NCBI RefSeq assembly: GCF_025151535.1
Contig: NZ_CP102288.1
Span: 1,700,501-1,764,500, forward strand
Source of the DNA: Segatella copri DSM 18205
GTDB lineage: Bacteria; Bacteroidota; Bacteroidia; Bacteroidales; Bacteroidaceae
DNA length: 64,000 bases
Direction of reading: 5' to 3'
How positions within the stretch are numbered: the stretch's first letter is position 1; the number at the start of each line of letters is the position of its first letter. Below, piece after piece: positions 45,237-54,196 of the stretch. The translations under genes were made by a program, and so were the position numbers. A model generated the notes under the pieces. The model searched no databases. It was given only the letters and a program-made list of their open reading frames with translations, and had not been told where the DNA came from.

Positions 45237-48101
45237 CTAGTACCATTGTACAGCGTTCGAATAACCGCTGCGCTTGTCGTATTTCAGCGCATCTGTCAGG
45301 GTGGCTGCGTTACAACGGAAGGTGAAGTTGTAGCTCGTATATGGAGCGAGAACCACAGAACAGCTCATGTTAAAACAGTGAAGATCACGAGCCAGACTGG
45401 CGGTGGTCATACTGATCTTGTGGTTGTCAAAATCATAACCGGATGAGAAACTGATGTTCCAGCCATCACTGATTCTTACGTTACCACTCATGTTCAGAGT
45501 CTGGGTAAACTTGTATGCATAGCGCATCGTCTTCTCATTGAACTTCTCTCTTCGCGTATCCTCGCGCATCGTTACACCATAACCGAAGGTCAGCGACCAT
45601 GGCATCTTAAACGCCATATAACCATCTGAATCCGTTTCAGCCTTACCGCCCTTCTTGGCTGCCGTCTTACCCTTCTCCATGCTGTCGTCTACGTTGCTTT
45701 CGATGTCGGTATCCAGACCTTCATCGTCATCATCATTGCGCTGGCTGTCCTTCTTGTCGTCCTCATCATCGCCCCCGCCAAAGAGTTTCTTCAACTTCTC
45801 CGGGTTCAGTGTGAACGAGAAGTTCTGCGACATACCCTGGAATCGTCCGAACCTGCCCTTGCCCCACTCCGTATGGGTACCGACATAAACATTGTTCTGG
45901 TCGTCCAGCTCGTAGGCATAGGTGGCAAACACAGCGTTCATGTTGAAGGTATAGTTCTTCCACCACTTCAGTCTGAGGTTGATGTTCATATCGCTCCAAG
46001 GGCGAACCTTGGCTGCGGTATTGTAACTCATGTTGATGTCGAACGCATCGATGATACTGAGTTTCTTGTATCCGGTAGAATCCTTATCGCTCTTCACCTT
46101 CATCTCGATGTTGTTGCCCAGGGTAAACGAGATATTACCGCTCTTACCCTTGCCCGGCGCACCGTAGAGGGCATTGGCATACTTCGAGTAGCTCACCAGC
46201 GATACGTTTCCGTCGGCATCGGTCTTCTGGTAGGTGTCCCAGTAGCCGTAGCGTGAAGCTCCGAAGTCTGGGGCATAACTGAAGCTCACCGTAGGCGTAA
46301 ACACGTGGCGCACAGCCTGTATCTTATCTCCGAAGAGCTTGCGGCTTGGTATGTAGAAACCATAGAGTTTGGTAGAGAGACCTACGCTCATGTTCCAGTT
46401 ATACACGTTGTTGAAACCGTAGATAGTATCACATTTCTCCGTTTGGCTGGCTTCATCCCATGATCTCTCCACCTTGTTGGTATACATACGGTCGGTGAAA
46501 TTGAACGATGGGTTCACGTTGAGATATTTGAAGAGCGTGAATGTAGCGCTCACCGGTATCTGATGCTGCCATCCGTTGCGCCAGTCCTTGATGAGTGAAC
46601 TGTGCATCAGCTTATCCTCTTTGGTATTGATGCTGTTAGAGATGTGTCCCGTATAGCTCATGGCTATCTTCTCGTACCATTTCTCATCGCCCACCATCTT
46701 CTTTCTTCTGAACGGATAGAAGCGGGAGATGCTGATGTTGAGGTCGGGCAGCGTCATGGCGATGGATGAATCGCGCATGTTCTGCGAGAGGTTGGCGGTG
46801 GAACTGAGCGTCATACCGATGCTTGAGAACGAGGTGCTCCAGTTAACAGATGAGGTTCGCGTACTCTGCGTCATCGTCTGCGGATTGTAGAGCGAATTGA
46901 GGTTGTTGCGTTCGTAGCTCGATGTGGCGAAGTTCACACTTGCCGAAAGCGAACTGTATGGGTTTGCCTTGCTGTCCTGGCGGTGGCTCCATTGCAGTTT
47001 GAAGCTCTCCTGCTCGGTAAAGTCTGGCATTCCCTTGTCGCCGTTCTTCGTATCCTGGTAACTGAAGAAGAAGGAACCCGAGTATTTGTATCTCTTTCGG
47101 TAGTTGCTGGCTGCCGAGAGTCCCCACGATCCCTTGGTATAAATCTCGCCCAGCAGCTTCAGGTCCCATTTATCATTCATGGCGAAATAATATCCGCCAT
47201 CTCTTAGATAGAATCCTCGTGCCGTTTCATCGCCGTAGGTTGGCATGATGAAACCGCTGCTGTAGCTCTTGGTAAACGGGAAGAAGCCGTAAGGGATGGC
47301 AAGCGGCATAGGCACATCGCACACCACGAGATAGGCTGGTCCGAATACCACATCCTTGCCCGGCCTTACCTTGGCTCGGGAGAGCGAGATGTAGAAGTCG
47401 GGATGCGGATCATCGCAGGTGGTATACCTTCCGTGCTGCAGATAGATGACTCCCGATGAGTCGCGTTTCGACTTCATACCGGTCAGGAATCCGTCTTGCT
47501 GTTCTGTATATACATTATTAATAAGGGCCTTCTTGCTCTTGAAGTTGAATTTGATGGTGTCGGTATCATAGGTATCGCTACCCATCTTGAAGACAGGTTT
47601 GCCCTTGATGCCTCCCTCCGCCGTACTGTCGGGTGTACCCATCGCCTTCACGTTGCTCTTGTCCATATCCATGGAGATGCGGTCGGAACTGAGGTCCATG
47701 TTGGTATACTTCACGTTGGAGTTTCCGTAGAGATATGCCACCTTGTTCTTGGCATCGTATACGAGAGAGTCGTCCGCCTGATAGTTAACCGGTGCATCTA
47801 CTCCACCCTGTTTCTTTCTGGCGATACTATCGAGGCGGATACTGTCATCCACCACTTTATTATGTTTCCATATAGCTTTCTGCAGCGAGTCCATCTGCGT
47901 GGTGTCGTCAGCCTGTTTCAGCTTGGGCTTTATTTCGTTGCCCAACGAGTCTACGAACACACTGTCACCCACGCTGTCCACGGTTTCCGTCTTCTCCGTT
48001 TTCTTCTTTTTCTTTTTCGAATCGGGCGTACCTGGGTTAGCCACCATCATACACGAGATGGCAGCGAGCAGCAGCATAGCTATCGTCGATTGTTTTCTCA
48101 T
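45237..48101 (-). CDS. lptD: LPS-assembly protein LptD (Bacteroidota type)
   Basis: LptD with LptE forms the outer-membrane gate that inserts LPS. The 954-residue protein starts with signal peptide MRKQSTIAMLLLAAISCMMVA, then a Lys-rich linker. A periplasmic beta-jellyroll (LptA-like, about 100-215: DSLVYDAKNKVAYLYGNSNVKYTNMD) precedes the barrel (LptD-C). Recognisable segments are HGRYTTCDDPHPDFYISLSRAKVRPG, and FFPFTKSYSSGFIMPTYGDETARGFYLRDGGYYFA. An acidic tract (DDEDDKKDSQRNDDDDEG) interrupts the barrel. It lies 16 bases after an HD gene. Confidence 0.9.
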   Translation of the reverse strand: MRKQSTIAMLLLAAISCMMVANPGTPDSKKKKKKTEKTETVDSVGDSVFVDSLGNEIKPKLKQADDTTQMDSLQKAIWKHNKVVDDSIRLDSIARKKQGGVDAPVNYQADDSLVYDAKNKVAYLYGNSNVKYTNMDLSSDRISMDMDKSNVKAMGTPDSTAEGGIKGKPVFKMGSDTYDTDTIKFNFKSKKALINNVYTEQQDGFLTGMKSKRDSSGVIYLQHGRYTTCDDPHPDFYISLSRAKVRPGKDVVFGPAYLVVCDVPMPLAIPYGFFPFTKSYSSGFIMPTYGDETARGFYLRDGGYYFAMNDKWDLKLLGEIYTKGSWGLSAASNYRKRYKYSGSFFFSYQDTKNGDKGMPDFTEQESFKLQWSHRQDSKANPYSSLSASVNFATSSYERNNLNSLYNPQTMTQSTRTSSVNWSTSFSSIGMTLSSTANLSQNMRDSSIAMTLPDLNISISRFYPFRRKKMVGDEKWYEKIAMSYTGHISNSINTKEDKLMHSSLIKDWRNGWQHQIPVSATFTLFKYLNVNPSFNFTDRMYTNKVERSWDEASQTEKCDTIYGFNNVYNWNMSVGLSTKLYGFYIPSRKLFGDKIQAVRHVFTPTVSFSYAPDFGASRYGYWDTYQKTDADGNVSLVSYSKYANALYGAPGKGKSGNISFTLGNNIEMKVKSDKDSTGYKKLSIIDAFDINMSYNTAAKVRPWSDMNINLRLKWWKNYTFNMNAVFATYAYELDDQNNVYVGTHTEWGKGRFGRFQGMSQNFSFTLNPEKLKKLFGGGDDEDDKKDSQRNDDDDEGLDTDIESNVDDSMEKGKTAAKKGGKAETDSDGYMAFKMPWSLTFGYGVTMREDTRREKFNEKTMRYAYKFTQTLNMSGNVRISDGWNISFSSGYDFDNHKISMTTASLARDLHCFNMSCSVVLAPYTSYNFTFRCNAATLTDALKYDKRSGYSNAVQWY

Positions 48102-48117
48102 TCAATAAATTAGAATT

Positions 48118-48654
48118 CTATTCAAACATGCGTTCCCATTGCTGGAAGCGTTTTACTCCTTCCTCTCCGAACTTCATGAGACTTTTTTCTGCTTTCTCAA
48201 TTGTTTTTTCCCGGTCGAGGTGAGTTTTGCTGAAGAATTTATCAGCGTAGCAAATCACCTTCTCCTCCATGGTTTCCGGCAGGAAATCCTGATGTGGCAG
48301 GGGGAGGTTCTGTGCTATGATCTGTGCCTCTGTGATGCCTGCACCGGTATGGCGCTCACATACGCGGGCATGTCGCTCATATCCTTCCTTGCGCAGGATT
48401 TCTGCTCCCAGTCGTCCATGGCAGATGTAGGGCTGCGAGCCGAAACACTGTATGCCTGGGGCATCGGTCATGAAGATGCCGAGGTCATGGAGCATAGCTG
48501 CTTCTTCGATAAACTGGGCATCGAGTTGCAATTCGGGATGATACGAAACAATCTGTAGCGCTTTTCGCGCTACAGATTGGCTATGTGTGATGAGGATATG
48601 CCGAAGCTCATTATCCTCAGGATAATACTTATCAATAATAGCTTGATAATTCAT
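48118..48654 (-). CDS. HD-domain phosphohydrolase
   Basis: This 178-residue protein is a small HD hydrolase. HILITHSQSVARKALQI supplies the first His, AAMLHDLGIF the HD pair, then ICHGRLGAEILRKEG and RHARVCERHTGAG further metal ligands. HD proteins of this size act on nucleotides or related phosphates; the substrate is unknown. It lies between the carboxyltransferase gene (11-base gap) and lptD (16-base gap), so the three genes are probably co-transcribed. Confidence 0.85.
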   Translation of the reverse strand: MNYQAIIDKYYPEDNELRHILITHSQSVARKALQIVSYHPELQLDAQFIEEAAMLHDLGIFMTDAPGIQCFGSQPYICHGRLGAEILRKEGYERHARVCERHTGAGITEAQIIAQNLPLPHQDFLPETMEEKVICYADKFFSKTHLDREKTIEKAEKSLMKFGEEGVKRFQQWERMFE

Positions 48655-48665
48655 TTCTATTATAT

Positions 48666-50441
48666 TTACTCAGCGTTGCGCTCGATGTAAGCGATAACAT
48701 CGCCCTTGCGCACCTTGCTGCCCTGCTTGGCATTGATTTCTACGAGTTTGCCGCCCAATGCAGCTGGGATGGTTTCAAACTCGCCCCAAGGAGCCTGGAT
48801 ATAGCAGAAGGCATCACCTTCTTTATATTCCTTGCCGATGTATGGCTCTACAGCTGGCTGGCACTCGCCCTCGCCCTGGAATTCCCAGAAGAGCTGGCCG
48901 GCTACTGGTGCCACGATGGCATCTGCCTTGGCATGCTTGAACTCTGCAAGCTGTGCAGGAGTAAGGGTTGTACCGAGCTTGGCATCCTTTGCCTTCTGAA
49001 GGTCGGCCAGGAAGTTCTTCTTTGCCTGTCCGCTCTTGTAGTTGCGATACTGCTCTGGGTGCATAGCGAGCTCGAAGAGTTCCTCGTCGTCCTGACCGTA
49101 ATCCCAACCGTTCTCGTCCATCTCCTTCTTGAAGTCGTCGAGGGCGTTGGTGAGCAATGTGTGTGCATCAACATCTGTAAACTCGCGGCCCTGCTTCTTG
49201 GCGAGCTCTACGAGTTCTGGGTCGATAGTTCCAGGAATCTTACCGCTCTTACCGAGAATCATACCCCACATAGAGTCGTCCATCATTACGAAGCGACCCT
49301 TGCCCTGCTCCATGGTGAGGAGGTTCATCAGTGAGATGTTCTTTACATACTGGCTGAATGGGGTTACCAATGGAGGATAACCTACGCGTGGCCATACATA
49401 CTCTACCTCGTCGAAGAGCTTGATGAGCAGGTCGTCCATAGATAACTCTTCCTCACCCTTCTTCTTGCGGATGTTGTTGATGGTCTGACGCATACCGCCG
49501 AGGTCTGCCATCATAGAACCCATCATACCGCCAGGGAGACCGCAACCGAGCAACAATGAAGACATGATCTTGTTACCTGGGTTGATGAAGTAGCCGAGCC
49601 ACTCGTCGATGAACTCCTGAGTCATAGCACGAGCCTTCATATAAGCGCTCATGTTGATTTCAGGCACCTCGAAGCCCTCGTTCTTCAGCATGCTGATAAC
49701 TGAGATTACGTCTGGGTGAACCTTACCCCATGACAATGGCTCGATGGCTGTATCGATGATGTCGGCACCATTGTTGCAGACTTCGAGGATAGAAGCCATA
49801 GAGAGACCAGGACCTGAGTGACCGTGATACTGGATGATGATCTGTGGATACTTGTCCTTGATCATCTTGGTGAGCTTGCCGAGGAATGCTGGCTGGCCGA
49901 TACCTGCCATATCCTTCAAACAGATTTCCTCTGCACCGGCAGCGATGAGCTGGTCGGCGATGTTCATGTAATATTCCAGGGTATGAACAGGAGAGTTGGT
50001 GATACAGAGTGCACACTGTGGAGTCATGCCACCCTCCTTTGCCCACTTGATAGAAGGAATGATGTTGCGCACATCGTTCAGTCCGTCGAAGATACGTGTG
50101 ATGTTGGTACCCTGCTTAGCCTTTACCTTATACATAAGGGCGCGCACGTCGTCAGGCACAGGATACATACGAAGAGCGTTCAATCCGCGGTCGAGCATGT
50201 GAGTCTTGATGCCCACCTCGTTGAAAGGTTTGCAGAATGCGCGTACGGCATCGTTAGGGTTTTCACCTGCCAGGAGGTTAACCTGTTCGAAGGCACCGCC
50301 GTTAGTCTCTACACGGCTAAAGCATCCCATTTCGATGATAACTGGGGCAATTTTAGCCAACTGATCCTTGCGTGGCTGGAACTTACCAGAGCTCTGCCAC
50401 ATGTCTCGATAAACGAGACTGAACTGAATTTTCTTCTTCAT
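48666..50441 (-). CDS. Carboxyltransferase (OadA/PycB type) with degenerate biotinyl domain
   Basis: This is a 591-residue protein of the oxaloacetate decarboxylase alpha / pyruvate carboxylase B family, which moves CO2 between a keto acid and biotin. The TIM barrel (about 1-300) has FSLVYRDMWQSS, the Lys in EEICLKDMAGIGQP and the metal-binding QYHGHSGPGLSMA. A conserved carboxylase domain follows. The C-terminal hammerhead-like domain (about 510-590) aligns with biotinyl domains, but the AMKM lysine motif reads APWG (in CYIQAPWGEFETIPA). A separate biotin carrier must therefore be used, if the enzyme is active. It is followed by HD and lptD. Confidence 0.88.
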   Translation of the reverse strand: MKKKIQFSLVYRDMWQSSGKFQPRKDQLAKIAPVIIEMGCFSRVETNGGAFEQVNLLAGENPNDAVRAFCKPFNEVGIKTHMLDRGLNALRMYPVPDDVRALMYKVKAKQGTNITRIFDGLNDVRNIIPSIKWAKEGGMTPQCALCITNSPVHTLEYYMNIADQLIAAGAEEICLKDMAGIGQPAFLGKLTKMIKDKYPQIIIQYHGHSGPGLSMASILEVCNNGADIIDTAIEPLSWGKVHPDVISVISMLKNEGFEVPEINMSAYMKARAMTQEFIDEWLGYFINPGNKIMSSLLLGCGLPGGMMGSMMADLGGMRQTINNIRKKKGEEELSMDDLLIKLFDEVEYVWPRVGYPPLVTPFSQYVKNISLMNLLTMEQGKGRFVMMDDSMWGMILGKSGKIPGTIDPELVELAKKQGREFTDVDAHTLLTNALDDFKKEMDENGWDYGQDDEELFELAMHPEQYRNYKSGQAKKNFLADLQKAKDAKLGTTLTPAQLAEFKHAKADAIVAPVAGQLFWEFQGEGECQPAVEPYIGKEYKEGDAFCYIQAPWGEFETIPAALGGKLVEINAKQGSKVRKGDVIAYIERNAE

Positions 50442-50492
50442 TATTCTTGTTCTTTTTCTTTATGTTCGATGTATGAATTAAATTCCAAGGTG

Positions 50493-50500
50493 CAAAATTA
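50493..50500 (-). promoter_or_regulatory. -7 element of the carboxyltransferase-HD-lptD operon
   Basis: Minus strand TAATTTTG. No proper -33 TTTG. The ATG is about 52 bases downstream. Confidence 0.5.
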
Positions 50501-50557
50501 GACAAAAAAATTGAGAAATCGTCCTATTCGCCTCTTTTTTTATATTTATTATGTAAT

Positions 50558-51406
50558 TTACTTCAATATTTCCTTCTTCATCTTGCTGTTCAGCTTCTCG
50601 GCTGCAGCATGGGCCTTGGCGTTGGCCTTCATCGCATTGAGCGAGCGGTGGAAACCCTGGATGCGACCCTCACGATCAGAGAGGGCCAGACTGTCGCCCT
50701 TCATATATACAAAGGTGAAGGTATCGCGCTTCGTCTTTCCGTTGATCACCACGCCCTCCAACTCGCGGCGGCCCTGCACAAGAATCAGTTTGCCGTTATA
50801 GGCATGCCATTCCGTATACTGAGGCACATCAGGATATTCTACCGGGCTGTCGTCGTCCACATCTTTGTTTATCATCACCCTGCCCACGGCCATCGCCTCG
50901 CTCATGCGCTTCAGGGTGAAGCCATACTGGCGCGGCACCATATAGGTTTCTACGATGCTGTCGGGCATATTGGCAAGGATTCTCGCCTGCTGGCGCTTGC
51001 TCAGATGCGATACATCGCGCAGCTTCGGCATCACCGGATAGGTCCAGGTGGCCTTCAGCTGGTCCAGGTCTATCACCATGTCGGCACGGTTCTTCTCATC
51101 CTTCTCCTCGCATGGAATCACGCAAACCCAGTCGCCCACCTCTATATCTCCAAACACCTGATGGTTGCGAGTGGCATCCAGAATGTTGTATCTTACGGGG
51201 TCGCCGCCTCCGTTGGGCAGCAGTACCAGCGCGGTATCCGAGCAGCCCAGGCAGGCAAGTCCGTAGATAGCCCTGTCGCCCTTAGCCGGTTTCGAAAGGC
51301 TGATGGCGAGTTTCGAATTGTCCATACGTGGTGGTTTCTTTCCCCTATGACATGCTGCGAGGGTTGTGGCGGCTAGCGCCAGTGTGAGTATTGTCTTGAC
51401 TTTCAT
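50558..51406 (-). CDS. Lipoprotein of unknown function
   Basis: This is a 282-residue lipoprotein. The start at 51406 gives MKVKTILTLALAATTLAACHRG with lipobox TLAAC; another ATG at 51418 adds MNRK, and an ORF extended to 51523 passes through the promoter and is rejected. The mature part has YGLACLGCSDTALVLLPNGGGDPVRYNILDATRNHQVFGDIEVGDWVCVIPCEEK, then a segment with a Trp and Pro-rich strand. No domain is recognised with confidence. It may bind or sense a cell-envelope component. A -7 element, TAGTTTTG on the minus strand (51437-51430), lies just upstream. Confidence 0.7.
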   Translation of the reverse strand: MKVKTILTLALAATTLAACHRGKKPPRMDNSKLAISLSKPAKGDRAIYGLACLGCSDTALVLLPNGGGDPVRYNILDATRNHQVFGDIEVGDWVCVIPCEEKDEKNRADMVIDLDQLKATWTYPVMPKLRDVSHLSKRQQARILANMPDSIVETYMVPRQYGFTLKRMSEAMAVGRVMINKDVDDDSPVEYPDVPQYTEWHAYNGKLILVQGRRELEGVVINGKTKRDTFTFVYMKGDSLALSDREGRIQGFHRSLNAMKANAKAHAAAEKLNSKMKKEILK

Positions 51407-51500
51407 CTTTCTATTCATTATTTCAGATGCAAAACTACAACTATTTTTTGGAAGCACCAAATATTGAATCGTAAAATAATTAAAAAAATAGGTGATATAT

Positions 51501-51531
51501 TTTGTAGTGTCTCGATTTTGCATTACCTTTG
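51501..51531 (+). promoter_or_regulatory. Promoter of the 429-residue protein
   Basis: TTTG (51501-51504), 19-base spacer, TACCTTTG (51524-51531). The ATG is 84 bases downstream. Confidence 0.75.
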
Positions 51532-51615
51532 CAACCGTTTTTTGGGATCAACATCCCCCTCGTCCTGCCACACACGCCGGATGATGAAAAGAAATAGGAC
51601 CAACTCAAGAATTAT

Positions 51616-52905
51616 ATGCAACAAGAGAATATGACAGACAAGACAAATACACACGCTCTCCCGGCATGGACCGAGGTAGAGTATACCGCATTATGCAAAA
51701 ACCCGTACCTGTTAACCCCATTCTTCATCCCTAAGGAGGCGAAGTGCTTCACGTGCCGCGAAGATGGCACGAGGGAAGAAGAAAGAATGGTTTTCCTCGT
51801 TTTCAAATCTACTGCAGCCCCTGCTGATGCCGAATGGGAAGATGATCCTGTTCCGGGCGAGATGTGGGTGCGAGCGCTGGGCGATGACGATGAGGAGATT
51901 GAGCCTGCCAAGGTGATTTACCTGGGTCAGGACATCGAGGATTTCATCCGTGTAGCCGCTGAGGACGACCAGACCATCACCTTCGATTTCTGGTGGCGCC
52001 ACGGCGAGGTGAAGGTGGAGAAGGCTGAGAAGACGGATGACGGATTCGTATGCCGCAAGGATGATTTCGGCGATGACGGACTGGCTGTTACCCTGATTCC
52101 TGAGGACGGCGGCAATCCGGTTGTCCTCCGCCTTCAGATTCCTTACATCGGTTTCTCGCTCTACGATGCCGAGGGCAACAAGGTGCATGGCGAGCTGAGC
52201 ATTCCGCAGGATAAGGTGGATGACTACACCTACGAATTTGTGGGCGATGACAACAACGACCGTTTCACCCTTCAGCTCGACAGCAATAGGCTGGTTTACA
52301 TGTGTGTTTTGCGCCATGAGGACCATCAGCTGGTGGTTCGCAACCAGCGCGACCGTCTTTCGGTAGTAGATCAGATTCCTACCGAGGGCAAACTTTCTGA
52401 GTTGCTGATGAACACGAATTCTGCGCTCATCAAGAACAGGAATCACCGTTGGCGCATTCAGGTTGAGGGCACCACGCTGTCTCACGAGGTTGAGTTGAAT
52501 GTAGATGCGGCATCTCTGGTAGCTTTTGCTGAGGAGCAGATGCAGAAGGGCATGGAGATTGACGAGCTGGGGCAGCATCTGATGGCACTGGAGCAGAAGT
52601 ATCATTTCCAGTGGTTCTGGCTGAGTGAGGACGACTGGAGTCATGACAATCCGGTGTTCGACATGTTCATGAAGCAGCTTTGTGCCTTTTCATATGTCAG
52701 TCAGAATCCTGTTCAGGCAGATGCGTTGATGGCAAGGAACTACAAGCGTAAGATTCGCCGTTACAGCAGTATGCTGAAGGCTCACAAGCGTGGCGAGTTG
52801 AATCTTTTTGAGGAGAGTGATGAGGTGCGAGCCGAGTATCTCCGCATCTTCCAGAGTTTCCACCAGCCTTTCGTAGAGGCTTTTGAGAAGGAGGAAGAGG
52901 AATAA
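51616..52905 (+). CDS. Acidic cytoplasmic protein of unknown function
   Basis: This is a 429-residue protein with no signal peptide or membrane segment. It is acidic throughout (DDDEEIEPAKV, EDDQTITFDFWW, FEKEEEE). The first half has several beta-type stretches (VVLRLQIPYIGFSLYDAEGN), the second half is helical (AEEQMQKGMEIDELGQHLMALEQKYHFQWFW). I do not recognise a family. Its own promoter and no close partner suggest a monocistronic gene. Start could also be the ATG at 51631. Confidence 0.75.
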   Translation: MQQENMTDKTNTHALPAWTEVEYTALCKNPYLLTPFFIPKEAKCFTCREDGTREEERMVFLVFKSTAAPADAEWEDDPVPGEMWVRALGDDDEEIEPAKVIYLGQDIEDFIRVAAEDDQTITFDFWWRHGEVKVEKAEKTDDGFVCRKDDFGDDGLAVTLIPEDGGNPVVLRLQIPYIGFSLYDAEGNKVHGELSIPQDKVDDYTYEFVGDDNNDRFTLQLDSNRLVYMCVLRHEDHQLVVRNQRDRLSVVDQIPTEGKLSELLMNTNSALIKNRNHRWRIQVEGTTLSHEVELNVDAASLVAFAEEQMQKGMEIDELGQHLMALEQKYHFQWFWLSEDDWSHDNPVFDMFMKQLCAFSYVSQNPVQADALMARNYKRKIRRYSSMLKAHKRGELNLFEESDEVRAEYLRIFQSFHQPFVEAFEKEEEE

Positions 52906-52994
52906 TCTTTTCAGTTTTATCCCTCACATCCCTCACTTTTTCTCTTTTCAAAATGTTAATCACCTGATAATAAGAGAATTATCTATTTAGAAAA

Positions 52995-53034
52995 GCGTGA
53001 TGGATGGACAAAATATTTACAATATCCATCACGC
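52995..53034. repeat. GCGTGATGGAT hairpin
   Basis: GCGTGATGGAT (52995-53005) pairs exactly with ATCCATCACGC (53024-53034). Further TATCCATCAC and CTATCACG fragments follow. Confidence 0.7.
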
Positions 53035-53066
53035 TATCCATCACTAATAGCCTTCATCTATCACGT

Positions 53067-53111
53067 TTTTCAGCTTATCTTCTTGCAAAATGCAAGAAGA
53101 TAAGCTGAAAA
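53067..53111. repeat. Perfect 21-bp hairpin
   Basis: TTTTCAGCTTATCTTCTTGC (53067-53086, then A) pairs exactly with 53091-53111 through an AAA loop. The end of the stem is a T-run or A-run on each strand. It could terminate the 51616 gene. Confidence 0.8.
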
Positions 53112-53164
53112 TGGTTATGGGACCTGGCGAAAACGGACCACACGTTGTGCTGCGCTGGCTCACG

Positions 53165-53336
53165 GATATTACTGCATCGGGATACAGATATTACTGCGTC
53201 GGGATACAGATATTACTGCGTCGGGATACAGATATTACTGCGTCGGGATACAGATATTACTGCGTCGGGTTACAGATATTACTGCGTCGGGGTACAGATA
53301 TTACTGCGTCGGGGTACGGATATTACTGCGTCGGCT
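53165..53336. repeat. 22-bp minisatellite, about eight copies
   Basis: The unit GATATTACTGCGTCGGGATA plus CA repeats at 53165, 53187, 53209, 53231, 53253, 53275, 53297 and 53319. Later units vary at GGGAT/GGGTT/GGGGT. Because 22 is not a multiple of three, all three frames stay open across it (ASGYRYYCVG-type peptides), so the two predicted ORFs here are not genes. Confidence 0.85.
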
Positions 53337-53466
53337 AGCGCAGACGTATCCGTAGGCTTATTGAGACGGCTGAATCAGCTAACTGAGACGGCTGAATTCG
53401 CTGACAGAACTACTTGAGTTAGCAAACTGAACTACTTGAATAGCCCGACCGGGATAAAAACAAAGC

Positions 53467-53498
53467 GGGCGGACCTCTTTTCACGAAGAAGGCCGCCC
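53467..53498 (-). terminator. Terminator of the udk operon
   Basis: GGGCGG (53467-53472) pairs with CCGCCC (53493-53498) with further weak pairs. The minus strand then reads GCTTTGTTTTTA. Confidence 0.5.
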
Positions 53499-53558
53499 TG
53501 TTTCCTAATTAAACTTTGTTTTGCATTAAAGAAATGCAATGCTTGAGCAAAAATATTT

Positions 53559-54182
53559 TTATTTCTCTATCAGTCCCTCTACATACTTGCAGAGGATACC
53601 GATGCCCTTGAGGTTTTCGCCACCCTGTGGAATGATGATGTCAGCATAGCGCTTGGTGGGTTCGATAAACTGCTCGTGCATCGGCTTCAGGACCTTGAGG
53701 TATCGGTCTACCACCATCGATACGGTGCGACCCCTGTCGATGGTATCACGCTGAATGTTGCGTATCAGGCGCTCATCAGCATCGGTATCCACGAACACCT
53801 TCAGGTCCATCAGGTCTCTCAACTTCTTGTCCACCAGCGTCATGATGCCTTCGATGATCACAACCGGCTTGGGGGCAACGTGAATCGTTTCCGGTTCACG
53901 GTTGCATTTGATATAACTATAGGTAGGTTGCTCTATCGCCTTGCCAGCACGCAGATCAGCGAGCTGCTGGTGCAAAAGCTTCCAATCGAATGCCGACGGG
54001 TGGTCGAAGTTGATCTGATGACGTTCTTCCTCGGTCATCTGCGAGGTATCGTTATAATATGAATCGAGGGGCACCACAGCCACATAATGAGGCGGCAGCA
54101 CTTCTACGAGTTTCTTCACCACAGTGGTCTTGCCGGAGCCTGTGCCTCCCGCAATGCCAATAACGGTCACTTTATCTTTCAT
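53559..54182 (-). CDS. udk: Uridine kinase
   Basis: Udk phosphorylates uridine and cytidine in pyrimidine salvage. The 207-residue protein has GIAGGTGSGKTTVVKKL (Walker A, about 9-25), VPLDSYYND, FDHPSAFDW, and YSYIKCNREPE, all standard. RDTIDRGRTVSMVVDRYLKVLKPMHEQFIEPTKRYADIIIP is the conserved C-terminal part. It is last of three minus-strand genes with gaps of 3 and 14 bases. Confidence 0.97.
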   Translation of the reverse strand: MKDKVTVIGIAGGTGSGKTTVVKKLVEVLPPHYVAVVPLDSYYNDTSQMTEEERHQINFDHPSAFDWKLLHQQLADLRAGKAIEQPTYSYIKCNREPETIHVAPKPVVIIEGIMTLVDKKLRDLMDLKVFVDTDADERLIRNIQRDTIDRGRTVSMVVDRYLKVLKPMHEQFIEPTKRYADIIIPQGGENLKGIGILCKYVEGLIEK

Positions 54183-54196
54183 ATTCTATTATTCTT

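Noticed and set aside
53165-53336. CRISPR array
   Set aside because: Units are head-to-tail with no unique spacers.
53090-53417. Two overlapping ORFs made of ASGYRYYCVGIQILLR repeats
   Set aside because: They are products of a 22-bp minisatellite that has no stop in any frame; no signal, motif or promoter.
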